Translations under genes and position numbers: made by a program
In this document: one piece after another, positions 47,101 to 59,023 of the stretch
How the letters are laid out: each line of letters opens with the position of its first letter
Position numbering within the stretch: position 1 is the first letter of the stretch
The notes under the pieces: generated by a model
The model's database searches: none
What the model was told of the DNA's origin: nothing
The model's input: only the letters and a program-made list of their open reading frames with translations
Assembly (NCBI RefSeq): GCF_000154705.2
Contig: NZ_CM002917.1
Span: forward strand, 4,307,408 to 4,371,407
Length of the DNA: 64,000 bases
Direction: 5' to 3'
Origin: Hoeflea phototrophica DFL-43
GTDB lineage: Bacteria; Pseudomonadota; Alphaproteobacteria; Rhizobiales; Rhizobiaceae

Positions 47101-48288
47101 ATGCTTGATCTGCAGAATTTGCCCGGCGGGTTTCACGACAACCCCTTTCCCCATTACGACCGGCTGCTTTTGCACGCACCTGTGTGCCTCCAACCCGACG
47201 GCTCGGTGCTGTTGTCGCGTCACGCGGATCTTGAGCGGATCTACAAGGACACGGGCCTTTTCACCTCCGACAAGCGCGCTGCCTTCAAGCCAAAATTCGG
47301 CGAGAACAGTCCGCTGTTCGAGCATCACACCACATCGCTGGTGTTCAATGATCCGCCACTGCACACCCGTGTGCGGCGGATCATGTCCTCGGCTCTGACG
47401 CCGCGCGCCATTTCGCGGCTTGAGCCCGGCCTGATCGGCACCGTCGACGCCCTGCTGGATGCCTTGCCGCAAAAGGCGGACCTGATTGAGGATTTCGCAG
47501 CGCAGATCCCGATCCAGATCATCGGCAACCTGCTCGACGTCCCGATGGCGGACCGGGCGCCGTTGCGCGACTGGTCGCTGGCGATCCTCGGGGCCCTGGA
47601 GCCGGTGCTGACCCCCGCTCAGCAGGCTCAGGGCAATCAGGCCGTGGCTGAATTCAAGGCCTATCTGCAGGATCTCATCGCCCATCGCAGGCAGCACCCG
47701 GGAGATCCGGAAACCGATGTGCTGACCCGCCTGACAGCCGGCGATGAGGGCGGCAAATTGAGCGAAATCGAGCTGATACAGAACTGCATCTTCATCCTCA
47801 ACGCCGGCCACGAGACGACCACCAACCTGATCGGAAACGCTCTCGCAATGCTCAATGATCACGCCGAGGAACAGGCCCGTTTGCGCGCCAATCCGGAGCT
47901 GATCAACAGCTGTGTCGAGGAGGTGCTGCGCATGGCTTCGCCCAATCAGTTCGGCAATCGCGAAGCCGCTAGAGACACCGAAATCGATGGCGTTGCCATC
48001 CCCGCAGGCACCAACCTGCACCTGTGCATCGGCGCCGCAAACCGCGATCCGGCGGTCTTCGGCAATCCCGGCAGCTTCAACATCGCCCGCAAGCCGAACC
48101 GTCACCTGGCCTTTGCCGGAGGGCCACATATCTGCGTCGGCCTCACCCTTGCGCGGCTCGAAGGCCGGGTGGCCCTGACGCGGTTCCTGAACCGCTTTCA
48201 AAGCTACCGGATAACCTCCCGCCAACAGGGCGGCCGCATAAGGTTTCGCGGATTCGCGCGGCTCGAGGCCGAGCTTTCAGGCGGCTGA
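47101..48288 (+). CDS. cytochrome P450
   Basis: A protein of about 395 residues from MLDLQNLPGGFHDNPFPHYDRLL (47101); an upstream ATG at 47071 would add ten. I-helix IFILNAGHETTTNLIGNAL, K-helix EEVLRM (ExxR), and haem loop HLAFAGGPHICVGLTLARLEG with the Cys ligand are all present. This is a soluble bacterial P450 monooxygenase of the CYP1xx type. No ferredoxin or reductase gene is adjacent, so electrons must come from elsewhere. Its substrate is unknown. Confidence 0.95.
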   Translation: MLDLQNLPGGFHDNPFPHYDRLLLHAPVCLQPDGSVLLSRHADLERIYKDTGLFTSDKRAAFKPKFGENSPLFEHHTTSLVFNDPPLHTRVRRIMSSALTPRAISRLEPGLIGTVDALLDALPQKADLIEDFAAQIPIQIIGNLLDVPMADRAPLRDWSLAILGALEPVLTPAQQAQGNQAVAEFKAYLQDLIAHRRQHPGDPETDVLTRLTAGDEGGKLSEIELIQNCIFILNAGHETTTNLIGNALAMLNDHAEEQARLRANPELINSCVEEVLRMASPNQFGNREAARDTEIDGVAIPAGTNLHLCIGAANRDPAVFGNPGSFNIARKPNRHLAFAGGPHICVGLTLARLEGRVALTRFLNRFQSYRITSRQQGGRIRFRGFARLEAELSGG

Positions 48289-48368
48289 CAACGCCGCCAC
48301 GCCACACTGCCGCGCATCCGGCCAAATGCACATGGCCGGACACCACAACCCCGCCCGGATGCGGGGCC

Positions 48369-49589
48369 TTATGACCGGACGGCCAGGATCTTCGGCACCT
48401 TGTTGGGGCGCAGGCGATGGGCGTCCGGCATGCCTGAGCCCAGCAACGGGCGAAGATACATGCGGAACGCGTCGGTGACGTCGTGACCCGAGGCCGCGAT
48501 GAATTCGTCGGGCATGGTCCGGGTCTTTCCGGCAACCAATTCCAGCGGAACCAGTTCATAGTCGACCGAGTAGTGGCCGGTGCGCTTGATCGTCACCGAT
48601 CCGTCGCGATCGCCGAACATGCCGTACTGAACGGCCTTTTCGCCCACTTCGCGGGCCTCGTTCTGGTCGACATCGGACACACATCCAACGAAACTGCGCT
48701 GGATGTAGCCGAGCGTGTCGCCGCGCACCCGGGTGATCCCCAACTCGTCCTTGACCTTCTGCGTCAGCAGATCGGCGAGCGCGCCGCTTCCCGACAATTG
48801 CACATTGCCATGGGCGTCACGTTCGATTGCCCTGGATAGTTTGGTGATGATGGGTTCACCCGAGGCGTCATGGATGCCCTCGCTGACGGCCACGATGCAG
48901 CGCCCGTAGCGCTCATAGACCTGCTTGACGTCGCTCAGGAACCCGTCGATCTCGAAGGTGCGCTCGGGCATGTAGATCAGGTGCGGGCCGTCATCGGAGA
49001 ATTTCTTGCCGAGCGCCGAGGCCGCGGTGAGAAAGCCTGCATGGCGGCCCATGACAACGCCGATATAGACGCCGGGCAGCGCCGCATTGTCGAGATTGAT
49101 GCCCATGAAGGCCTGGGCCACATAGCGCGCAGCGGAAGGGAAGCCCGGCGTATGGTCATTCTCGACCAGATCATTGTCGATGGTCTTCGGGATGTGGATG
49201 CAGCGCAGATCGTAGCCTGCCTTGCGCGCTTCATCATTGACGATGCGCACCGTGTCCGAGGAATCATTACCGCCGGTGTAGAAGAAATAGCCGATCTGGT
49301 GCGCCCGCAGCACCTTGAACAGTTCCTGGCAGTACTTCAGATCCGGTTTGTCGCGCGTCGAACCAAGCGCCGAGGACGGCGTGTTGGCGACCATCTCCAG
49401 ATTGTGGGTGGTCTCCTGGGTCAGATCGTAAAAATCCTCGTCCAGGATTCCGCTCACACCGTGGACCGCGCCGTAGATCAACTCGACAGCGCGGAACTTG
49501 CGTGATTCCAGAACCGCCCCAACCATCGACTGGTTGATAACCGCCGTCGGCCCGCCCCCCTGGGCCACCAGTACCTTGCCGTGAAACAC
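48369..49589 (-). CDS. pfp: pyrophosphate-dependent 6-phosphofructokinase type
   Basis: A protein of 406 residues from a GTG at 49589 behind AAGGGGAG. The motifs are VAQGGGPTAVINQS, FYTGGNDSSDTVRI, HIPKTIDNDLVENDHTPGF, MGRHAGFLTAASAL, and a C-terminal YIQRSFVGCVSDVDQNEAREVG. PKTIDND (Lys in place of Gly) and GGNDS (Asp in place of Gly) are the residues that mark PPi- rather than ATP-dependent enzymes. It interconverts fructose 6-phosphate and fructose 1,6-bisphosphate in either direction. Confidence 0.93.
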   Translation of the reverse strand: MFHGKVLVAQGGGPTAVINQSMVGAVLESRKFRAVELIYGAVHGVSGILDEDFYDLTQETTHNLEMVANTPSSALGSTRDKPDLKYCQELFKVLRAHQIGYFFYTGGNDSSDTVRIVNDEARKAGYDLRCIHIPKTIDNDLVENDHTPGFPSAARYVAQAFMGINLDNAALPGVYIGVVMGRHAGFLTAASALGKKFSDDGPHLIYMPERTFEIDGFLSDVKQVYERYGRCIVAVSEGIHDASGEPIITKLSRAIERDAHGNVQLSGSGALADLLTQKVKDELGITRVRGDTLGYIQRSFVGCVSDVDQNEAREVGEKAVQYGMFGDRDGSVTIKRTGHYSVDYELVPLELVAGKTRTMPDEFIAASGHDVTDAFRMYLRPLLGSGMPDAHRLRPNKVPKILAVRS

Positions 49590-49855
49590 AGAATTCTCCC
49601 CTTGATACAAGCCCTAAACTGGCACCAATGGCGGCCGGTGAACAAGCGTTTATTTGCGGGGCCGGGGTGATCGGGCCAGACTCGCGTGGCTGGCAGGCCG
49701 GATGGCTCTGGCGGCTGATAGCGTTATGAGACTGGTTGCGGGGATGGGCAATTGTGGGCCCAATGCCGACGTTCTCCTAAAGGGCATTGAACAGCAGCTT
49801 AGCGCCCTTCGACTTTCTTTTTGAGCGCAGGCTTGAAAGCTATAGTTTGTAATAT

Positions 49856-50857
49856 TCAGGACCCCCGGGAGCTATCACCTTCGCCTCTTCGGCGCGCGCT
49901 TGTCGCTCCGATAGGCGGTTCTCCGAACACGAGGCGTCGCGATTTTATTCCAATCTCTGCGTCAACAAGCTCAATTACGGCGTTATTTGGAGAATTCACT
50001 AAGAGGCGATTGAACACAGGCGGAAACTTTGGGTGCGTAAACATCATCTGAGGTAGCTTTATGTCTGCCAAGGTTCCCGCCAAGTAATCGGCCAGCCGTA
50101 CAAATTCGGCGTATTCTGTCACGCCGTCCATGCCTGGTGTTGCAAAGGCTAGCTGAGGTCGACGAAGATCAACTACACCGCCTTTGATGCGCCGCATGCA
50201 TTGGAAGAGCACCCACGCAAGATCGAAAGCGATGCCATCGTGTCGGTCAAACATTGCGTCCCTATCGCTAATCCAGCGAATGGTCAAAGGTGATTTCGCG
50301 TCATTAACCATAGCGAGAACGATGGTGGCAAAAGACGCGACAATGAATATCTGACGCAACAGTTTGAGCGACGGGTCTTTTTTAGCCAGTTCAGCGGCGA
50401 GAAGTCTTAGCCTCTGGCCGACGGCTTCGTAGTAAGCCGCATTTGGTGGCTCTTCCACCGCCCACTCTCGCACAATAGCTTGTAGCACATCTGCGAGTCC
50501 CTTCATCTCTGTTAGAGTAATGACACTCCTCAGATAGCGGCTTTGGCGCTCCACCAAAAAGCTAAAGCTGAACGTTACTGGACAACAGAGATAGTCGAGA
50601 AGCCCTTGCGATGGTTTCCGCGAAGCTTTTATGTCGCGGGGGGCCACCGCGGCTATATATGACGCGATATTATCAAGGGTATCGTGGTTCGGAAAAATGA
50701 CAAACGAAAATGCATCGTTCTGCTTATTGCTATCGCCTAAACTATAGTCAGAAACAACATTCCATCCAGCTGCCGGCGGAACGTTTTTAAACCAGCGGCA
50801 GAAGTCGGAATTAATAGTTCGACTTGAGTTCTCAATAAGCTGAATTAGATCATACAT
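49856..50857 (-). CDS. hypothetical protein of an AT-richer island
   Basis: A protein of 333 residues with no family recognised. One hydrophobic stretch (LLRQIFIVASFATIVLAMV, near residue 175) could be a membrane or core helix. The second half holds LTIRWISDRDAMFDRHDGIAFDLAWVLFQ and later EYAEFVRLADYLAGTLADI; an acidic cluster followed by an L-ADYLAG helix is loosely like DUF3800/RNase-H-fold proteins, but this is weak. The C-terminus is basic/Ser-rich. Codon use (ATA, TTA, AGA) and base content differ from flanking genes. Divergent from the nuclease gene at 51097. Confidence 0.6.
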   Translation of the reverse strand: MYDLIQLIENSSRTINSDFCRWFKNVPPAAGWNVVSDYSLGDSNKQNDAFSFVIFPNHDTLDNIASYIAAVAPRDIKASRKPSQGLLDYLCCPVTFSFSFLVERQSRYLRSVITLTEMKGLADVLQAIVREWAVEEPPNAAYYEAVGQRLRLLAAELAKKDPSLKLLRQIFIVASFATIVLAMVNDAKSPLTIRWISDRDAMFDRHDGIAFDLAWVLFQCMRRIKGGVVDLRRPQLAFATPGMDGVTEYAEFVRLADYLAGTLADIKLPQMMFTHPKFPPVFNRLLVNSPNNAVIELVDAEIGIKSRRLVFGEPPIGATSARRRGEGDSSRGS

Positions 50858-51096
50858 GGATTATGCAATCATCTTCTTGGAGGTTTTTTGCTCAGACAAA
50901 TAGATTTTAACCTTGCAATCTAATTAATGCTCAGAGGCCAAAGCAAAATTTGAATGTCGCCACCACCAATATCCACAAGGCGGCGACTTTGACAAATGCC
51001 GCAGATTACACGAACGTCTGCATTTCGATAGCAAGGCACTAAGCTGCAACAAGCAGAGCTTTTGGGCAGTTTGCTCGATACCGCAAGGTGTGAGAA

Positions 51097-52083
51097 ATGA
51101 AATTCAAAGACAGGAACCTGCGAGTTCTGGCCGAAGCCGTAATTGGCGATGCTCCAAATTTCCCATACCGCTCTAGCAGCTACATTACGCGTTTCTTCGA
51201 AGAATGCGATATGGACTACGCACACGATGGCTCCACACGGTGGGCTTGGACTTCTGGTGTACTTGCTGAACTGTTGGCCGAACCATCGTCGGGGCCATAC
51301 GCTCTACCCGAGCGATTTGTGCATGTTTTTCGTGTTCTGATGCACAAGGCTGACGCCGAAGAAGATGACCCTAATCGCGCCCTTGCGCTCGAACACATCA
51401 ACAAGCCGTTTTCCCGTGAAGGCTTCGAAGCTTACTATGGGGAAGATGAGCTTCTCTACATCAGGCACATCGGCACAAACACAATCTCCCAAGCGGCGAA
51501 CCCACATCGACCCTTCACACCCAAAGAATTGGAGCGGCGTGAAAATCTGAGTGGATATCTGGATAAATGCTCCGAAGACGAGCTGATAGAAGAAGTGCTT
51601 CTACCACTATTCCGGCAACTAGGATTTCATCGCATTCAAGCAGCGGGGCACACTGACAAAGCTTTAGAATACGGCAAAGATATTTGGATGCGATACGTCC
51701 TGCCGACACAACATGTTCTATACTTTGGAATCCAAGCCAAGAAAGGGAAAATCGACGCCGCAGGGATGAGTAAAGGTAGCAACAGGAATATATCTGAAAT
51801 ATATCAACAGGTTTTAATGATGCTGGGTCATGAAATATTCGATCCTGAGACAAGTAAGAAAGCCCTCGTGGATCACGCCTTCATCGTTGCAGGAGGCGAA
51901 ATCACAAAGCAGGCCAAGAACTGGCTAGGTCAAAAGTTGGATGCCACGAAGCGAAGTCAGATCATGTTTATGGACAGGGATGATATCCTCAATCTGTTTA
52001 CTGTAACAAATCAACCGTTGCCGTCTGGCGCGCTTCCTGAGGCTACTCACTCGTTTGGTTTGGATGACGACATCCCCTTTTAA
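51097..52083 (+). CDS. AbiJ-N-terminal-like region fused to a PD-(D/E)xK (Mrr-like) nuclease
   Basis: A protein of 328 residues. The N-terminus (1-125; LRVLAEAVIGDAPNFPYRSSSYITRFFEECDMDYAHDGSTRWAWTSGVLAELL) resembles N-terminal domains of AbiJ-type abortive-infection proteins. Residues about 160-245 look like a restriction-endonuclease fold: DELIEEVLLPLFRQLGFHRIQAAGHTD, then EYGKDIWM (D195), then LYFGIQAKKGKID (Q213, K215). The glutamate helix, GKD and QAK strand fit Mrr-type PD-(D/E)xK nucleases. A long helical tail ends in an acidic SFGLDDDIPF. No methylase is near, so it may be a stand-alone anti-phage nuclease. Confidence 0.72.
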   Translation: MKFKDRNLRVLAEAVIGDAPNFPYRSSSYITRFFEECDMDYAHDGSTRWAWTSGVLAELLAEPSSGPYALPERFVHVFRVLMHKADAEEDDPNRALALEHINKPFSREGFEAYYGEDELLYIRHIGTNTISQAANPHRPFTPKELERRENLSGYLDKCSEDELIEEVLLPLFRQLGFHRIQAAGHTDKALEYGKDIWMRYVLPTQHVLYFGIQAKKGKIDAAGMSKGSNRNISEIYQQVLMMLGHEIFDPETSKKALVDHAFIVAGGEITKQAKNWLGQKLDATKRSQIMFMDRDDILNLFTVTNQPLPSGALPEATHSFGLDDDIPF

Positions 52084-52270
52084 GTTCCGCAGTTCGTATT
52101 CTGAAAGCGGACTTTGGTGGGTTCGCAGCGAATGGCGGTCTGTCCGCTGAGCAGACCATGGTGCAATGTGCAACGAACGCCCTCCCCGCCCATTTCAGCC
52201 GTCGCGCAAGCCCTTCATTCGCTCGTCCCAGCACAATTGCCCGCGCCCGGACCGGAACAGACTTCCAGCC

Positions 52271-52798
52271 CTAGCCAGGATTGCCGAACGGTCCTTGATA
52301 CCCTTTCGCCATCACCTCGCGCTCGTGGCCAAGCATCCAGTGGACGGTCGGGAAGGCGATTTCGCCGGTTGGGAGATTGTCCCAGTCGAACAGCTCGACT
52401 TCCAGGCTCTCCTCGCCGATGCCGAACAGCGCTGCACCCGCGCCCGGGTCCATCAGTTCGGCGCGCCAGATCAGCTGCACCTGGCTTAAGTGCGGGACCG
52501 AATAGACCGCCAGCAATTCGCCGAGCTTGAGATGCGCCAGCGCCTCTTCGCGCGCCTCGCGCCTTGCGCCATCCTCGGGTGTTTCGTTGAGTTCGAGATA
52601 GCCGGCCGGCACGGTCCAGAAGCCGCGGCGCGGCTCGATGGCACGGCGGCACAGCAGCACCTTGCCCTCATGCCGGACCACCGAGCCCACCACGATGCGC
52701 GGGTTCTGGTAGTTGACGAAGCCGCAGGTGGCGCAGACATCACGCTCATGGGTGTCGCCATCGGGAATGATGCGCTGGAAAGATTTTTGTGTGTTCAT
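52271..52798 (-). CDS. NUDIX hydrolase with N-terminal zinc-ribbon-like Cys pair
   Basis: A protein of 175 residues from MNTQKSFQRIIPDGDTHER (52798). CATCGFVNYQNPRIVVG is the Nudix_N_2-type ribbon. The NUDIX box GYLELNETPEDGARREAREEAL fits G-x5-E-x7-R-E-x-x-E-E. Such proteins hydrolyse nucleoside diphosphates linked to another group, for example ADP-ribose or NADH; the substrate is unknown. It lies between the island and the ccm operon. Confidence 0.9.
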   Translation of the reverse strand: MNTQKSFQRIIPDGDTHERDVCATCGFVNYQNPRIVVGSVVRHEGKVLLCRRAIEPRRGFWTVPAGYLELNETPEDGARREAREEALAHLKLGELLAVYSVPHLSQVQLIWRAELMDPGAGAALFGIGEESLEVELFDWDNLPTGEIAFPTVHWMLGHEREVMAKGYQGPFGNPG

Positions 52799-52903
52799 GC
52801 GGGCCAAGATAGAGCCCGGAGCCGGCCACGGCGAGGGCCGGAGTGAGGCTTGGCTGCAAAAAACGCACAAGCGTCGTTTCGAATACCGGGTCAGCTGCCA
52901 AAA

Positions 52904-53527
52904 TCAGCTGCCGGGGGACATGGCCTTTTCAATCGCCGGCAGCAGCTTGTCGCGCAGGCTTTCGGGTGTGAACGGGCCGATCTGCTTGAACAGGATGGTG
53001 CCGTCAGGCCCGACCAGATAGGTCTCGGGAATGCCGTAGACACCCCAGTCGATCGCCGCCTGACCGGCCGGGTCGACGCCGACGGCGGTGAACGGATTGC
53101 CCAACTCGCCCAGGAAGGTGAGCGCATTGGGCGTCTTGTCCTTGTAATTGATGCCGACCAGTTCAACCCGCGGATCATTTGCCAGTTCCAGCAGGATCGG
53201 ATGCTCCTGGCGGCAGGGCACGCACCAGGAGGCCCAGACATTGACCAGCGACAGCCTGCCCTCAATGGCTGCATCGGTGAGCGCGGGCACCGCTTGACCA
53301 TTTTCAACGAGGCCTTCAAGCGGCGGCAGGTTCAGCGACGGCGCCTTTGAGCCGATCAGCACCGAGGGGATCTCGCTGGCATTCTTGCCGGAGCCGAGCT
53401 GATAGAGAAACACGCCCGCAAGCCCCATGAACAGCACCAGCGGCAGAAAGGCTAGTATCCACCGTTTGCCGGCACCCGAACCACCGGATGGGGTTGTTGC
53501 GGTGTCTTTCGACGCCCCGTCAGCCAT
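52904..53527 (-). CDS. ccmG: cytochrome c maturation thiol:disulfide protein CcmG (DsbE)
   Basis: A protein of 207 residues. One N-terminal membrane helix (ILAFLPLVLFMGLAGVFLYQ) anchors a periplasmic thioredoxin domain with the active site NVWASWCVPCRQEHP and the family motif IDWGVYGIPETYLVGPDG. It reduces the haem-binding CXXCH of apocytochrome c. It starts right at the stop of ccmD (shared bases). Confidence 0.97.
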   Translation of the reverse strand: MADGASKDTATTPSGGSGAGKRWILAFLPLVLFMGLAGVFLYQLGSGKNASEIPSVLIGSKAPSLNLPPLEGLVENGQAVPALTDAAIEGRLSLVNVWASWCVPCRQEHPILLELANDPRVELVGINYKDKTPNALTFLGELGNPFTAVGVDPAGQAAIDWGVYGIPETYLVGPDGTILFKQIGPFTPESLRDKLLPAIEKAMSPGS

Positions 53528-53694
53528 CAGGATGCATCCCGCTTGGCGTCGGAGCGGCGGCGCACGCCTTGCGCCTCGAGTTCACTGAGTTCGCGCCGGC
53601 GCGCCCGGCCATCGAGCAGGATGGCAATGAGAAGCCCGCCAAGCGTGACCGCTGTCGCGGCATAGGACCAGAACACAAAGGCTTCATGGCTCAT
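53527..53694 (-). CDS. ccmD: haem exporter protein CcmD
   Basis: A protein of 55 residues from the ATG at 53694. A single membrane helix (FVFWSYAATAVTLGGLLIAIL) is followed by a basic tail with RARRRELSELEAQGVRRRS, the family layout. It stabilises CcmE-haem release with CcmABC. It sits between ccmC and ccmG. Confidence 0.9.
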   Translation of the reverse strand: MSHEAFVFWSYAATAVTLGGLLIAILLDGRARRRELSELEAQGVRRRSDAKRDAS

Positions 53695-53707
53695 CAATTT
53701 GGACCTT

Positions 53708-54469
53708 TCACGCACCCTGGCCGATGGATTGGGCCGCCTGGCGGCGCATCGTTTGCACCCGCCTGCGCCAGATCTCGTTGCGCATAGCCATCAAATGCAG
53801 CGTAAAGAAGATCAGCGTATAGGCAATCGCCATCACCAGCAGCGGATAGAGCATCGAGGGGTGGATGGTCGGGCCGTCAAGCCGGATCACACTGGCCGGC
53901 TGGTGCAGCGTGTTCCACCAGTCGACCGAGAACTTGATGATCGGAATGTTGATGAACCCCACCAGCGTCAGCACCGCAGCGGGACGCGCGGCACGCGCCG
54001 GATCATCCATCGCCCGGTGCAAGGCCATCAGCCCCAGATACATCAGGAACAGCACGAACACCGAGGTCAGCCGCGCATCCCAGACCCACCAGGTGCCCCA
54101 CATCGGACGGCCCCACAACGACCCGGTGAGCAGCGACAGAAAGGTGAAGGCGGCCCCGATCGGTGCAGCGGTCTTGGCCGCGACATCGGCCAGCGGATGA
54201 CGCCAGACCAGCGTTCCGATCGAGGAGATCGCCATCACCGTGTAACACATCATCGCAAGCCAGGCGGCGGGCACATGAATGAACATGATCCTGACCGTGA
54301 TGCCCTGCTGGTAATCCTCGGGCGCGGCAAAGGACATGTAGAGCCCGGTCACCAGCGTCAGCACGGCGGCCGCCGCCAGAAAGGGCAGGATCTTGCCCGA
54401 AAGCGACAGGAAGCGCGTCGGATTTGCGAGGCTGGTGAACCAGCCCTGGGAAACGATTGTATCACTCAT
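53708..54469 (-). CDS. ccmC: haem exporter protein CcmC
   Basis: A protein of 253 residues (ATG at 54469 behind AGGA). Six membrane helices and the tryptophan-rich WWD motif region GSLWGRPMWGTWWVWDARLTSVFVLFLMYLG are visible, with conserved histidines around RIMFIHVPAAW and RHPLADVA. It loads haem onto CcmE. Confidence 0.96.
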   Translation of the reverse strand: MSDTIVSQGWFTSLANPTRFLSLSGKILPFLAAAAVLTLVTGLYMSFAAPEDYQQGITVRIMFIHVPAAWLAMMCYTVMAISSIGTLVWRHPLADVAAKTAAPIGAAFTFLSLLTGSLWGRPMWGTWWVWDARLTSVFVLFLMYLGLMALHRAMDDPARAARPAAVLTLVGFINIPIIKFSVDWWNTLHQPASVIRLDGPTIHPSMLYPLLVMAIAYTLIFFTLHLMAMRNEIWRRRVQTMRRQAAQSIGQGA

Positions 54470-54551
54470 GCCCAATTCCTAATGCTTGCCGGGCCCGGTT
54501 TCAATGCGGCAAATCAAACCGGCTTTCGATTGCGCCAGACCGAAACACACT

Positions 54552-55214
54552 TCAATCCGATGCACCGCGCAGCGCGGCAGCCGCCGCAACCGGGCCCAGG
54601 GCTGCAAAAAACAGCGCAATCGCCGACAGGATCATGAAGGGCGGCCAGAACGGGTCGGGATCGGTGACCGCGGCATAGGACGCGCTGACGCCAAAAATCA
54701 GGATCGGGATCGCCAGCGGCAGCACCAGGATCGACACCAGCAGACCGCCGCGCGGCAGCGCCACCGCCACCGCGGCGCCGACCGCGCCGATGAACGAGAT
54801 CGCGGGCGTTCCCACCAGCAACGTCAGCATTACCGCCCCTGTGGCCATGGCCTCCATATTCATCAGCAGGCCCAGCAGCGGTGCGGCCAGAACCAGCGGC
54901 AGGCCGGTGGCGAGCCAATGCGCCGAGCTCTTGATGAACACTGTCAGGATCAGCCCGAACCAATCCTGCATCACCAGCATGTCGAGCGAGCCGTCCTCCC
55001 GGTCGGCCTGAAACAGCCGGTCGAGGCCAAGCAGCGAAGCGAGAAGCGCACCGATCCAGAGAATTGCCGGACCGATCCGCGCCAGCATGTTGAGATCCGG
55101 CCCGATGCCGAAGGGAATGACGGCGACCACGGCGAGAAAGAACAGCACACCCAGCATCGCCGCACCGCCGGAACGGGTGGCGATCGCCAGATCGCGCTTC
55201 AGAAGCGCCATCAT
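54552..55214 (-). CDS. ccmB: haem exporter permease CcmB
   Basis: A protein of 220 residues, with six membrane helices and the family region WIGALLASLLGLDRLFQADREDGSLDMLVMQ. Its start overlaps the ccmA stop. It forms the membrane part of the ABC complex with CcmA. Confidence 0.96.
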   Translation of the reverse strand: MMALLKRDLAIATRSGGAAMLGVLFFLAVVAVIPFGIGPDLNMLARIGPAILWIGALLASLLGLDRLFQADREDGSLDMLVMQDWFGLILTVFIKSSAHWLATGLPLVLAAPLLGLLMNMEAMATGAVMLTLLVGTPAISFIGAVGAAVAVALPRGGLLVSILVLPLAIPILIFGVSASYAAVTDPDPFWPPFMILSAIALFFAALGPVAAAAALRGASD

Positions 55215-55861
55215 GCCCAGGCCTCCTGGCCGTCCGCGACCGTGCTGTGAACCCCGGAGAGCTCCAGGGTCTGAACCTGTTCCAGCCCCAGTGGCTGGTG
55301 GGTGGCGGCAATGGCCATCCCGCCCTGTACCAGATGCGCCCGCACCAGATCGGCAAACAGCTTGTCGGAAGCCTTGTCGAGCGCCGCCGTCGGTTCATCG
55401 AGAAGCCACAACGGCCGCGCCGAGACCAGCAGCCGCGCCAGCGCGATGCGCCGCTGCTGGCCTGCGGAGAGATAGCCGAATGGCAGATGCGCCACGCCGG
55501 TGAGCCCGACTGCCTCGATAGCCGCATCGACGGAAAGGCCCTCAGCCGTCTCCGAAGCCTGGAAACGCTGCCAGAATTCGAGGTTTTCGGACACTTTGAG
55601 TTCACGCTTCATGGCGTTGCGATGACCGAGATAATGCGCATGCTCGGACACCGGCAGAGCCAGCTCATCCTCACCGTGCAGGGCGAAATGGCCCGAATCA
55701 GCATCAAGCAGACCCGCAATCACCCGGAGCAATGTGGATTTGCCGGCGCCATTGGGGCCGGTGATCACCAGCGCCTCGCCTTGCGTCAGAGAAAAACCGA
55801 TGCCGGAAAACAACAGGCTTGCGCCACGCCGTCCCGCCAGATTGGTGGCAATTGCCCGCAT
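55211..55861 (-). CDS. ccmA: haem exporter ATPase CcmA
   Basis: A protein of 216 residues with Walker A ITGPNGAGKSTLLRVIAG, signature YLSAGQQRRIALARLL (LSAGQ, typical for CcmA), Walker B LWLLDEPTAALD, and ATHQPLGLE as switch region. It drives release of holo-CcmE. It is the first gene of ccmABCDG on the minus strand; ccmE, F and H are not in the window. Confidence 0.97.
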   Translation of the reverse strand: MRAIATNLAGRRGASLLFSGIGFSLTQGEALVITGPNGAGKSTLLRVIAGLLDADSGHFALHGEDELALPVSEHAHYLGHRNAMKRELKVSENLEFWQRFQASETAEGLSVDAAIEAVGLTGVAHLPFGYLSAGQQRRIALARLLVSARPLWLLDEPTAALDKASDKLFADLVRAHLVQGGMAIAATHQPLGLEQVQTLELSGVHSTVADGQEAWA

Positions 55862-56146
55862 ACGCTGTTTTGCCCCTGTTTCCTGCCTGCCGGACCGGCT
55901 TCGGCGCGAATGCCCAAAAAAACATCGAAATGGGCCATTGGTTGATCTGGCACGTTCTTACGAAATTATCTATAAGTCCCGCAACCACGCCAGCGGTCGG
56001 CGTGATTTCAATCTTGTGCCGAACATGATGCCTGACCGGTGTCACGGGCGGACAGCGGAAATGACCGTACCCGCATCCTCTCCACGCTTGAGCGTGCAAG
56101 GAGTTCGCCTCGTACCTTCGGCTGAACTGACGAAAGCGGGTTGCCT

Positions 56147-58837
<2,691 letters not shown>

Positions 58838-58863
58838 CCTGACGAACAGTCAAACCGACTTCA

Positions 58864-58894
58864 GACGCCGGGGCATTGCTGCCCCGGCGTTTTT
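58864..58894 (+). terminator. intrinsic terminator of acnA
   Basis: A 10-base-pair hairpin (ACGCCGGGGC, loop ATTGCT, GCCCCGGCGT) is followed by TTTTTG, 27 bases after the acnA stop. Confidence 0.92.
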
Positions 58895-59023
58895 GTTTGG
58901 ATTACGGTGCTCGCAATCTCTCACCGCAACGTGATTTGGACGTGTCCGCCACTTCAAGGTAGAGGTAGTTTCAAGACAAAGCCATCTCATGCTTTCTCAA
59001 CCCAACCCATGGACCCGAACCCG

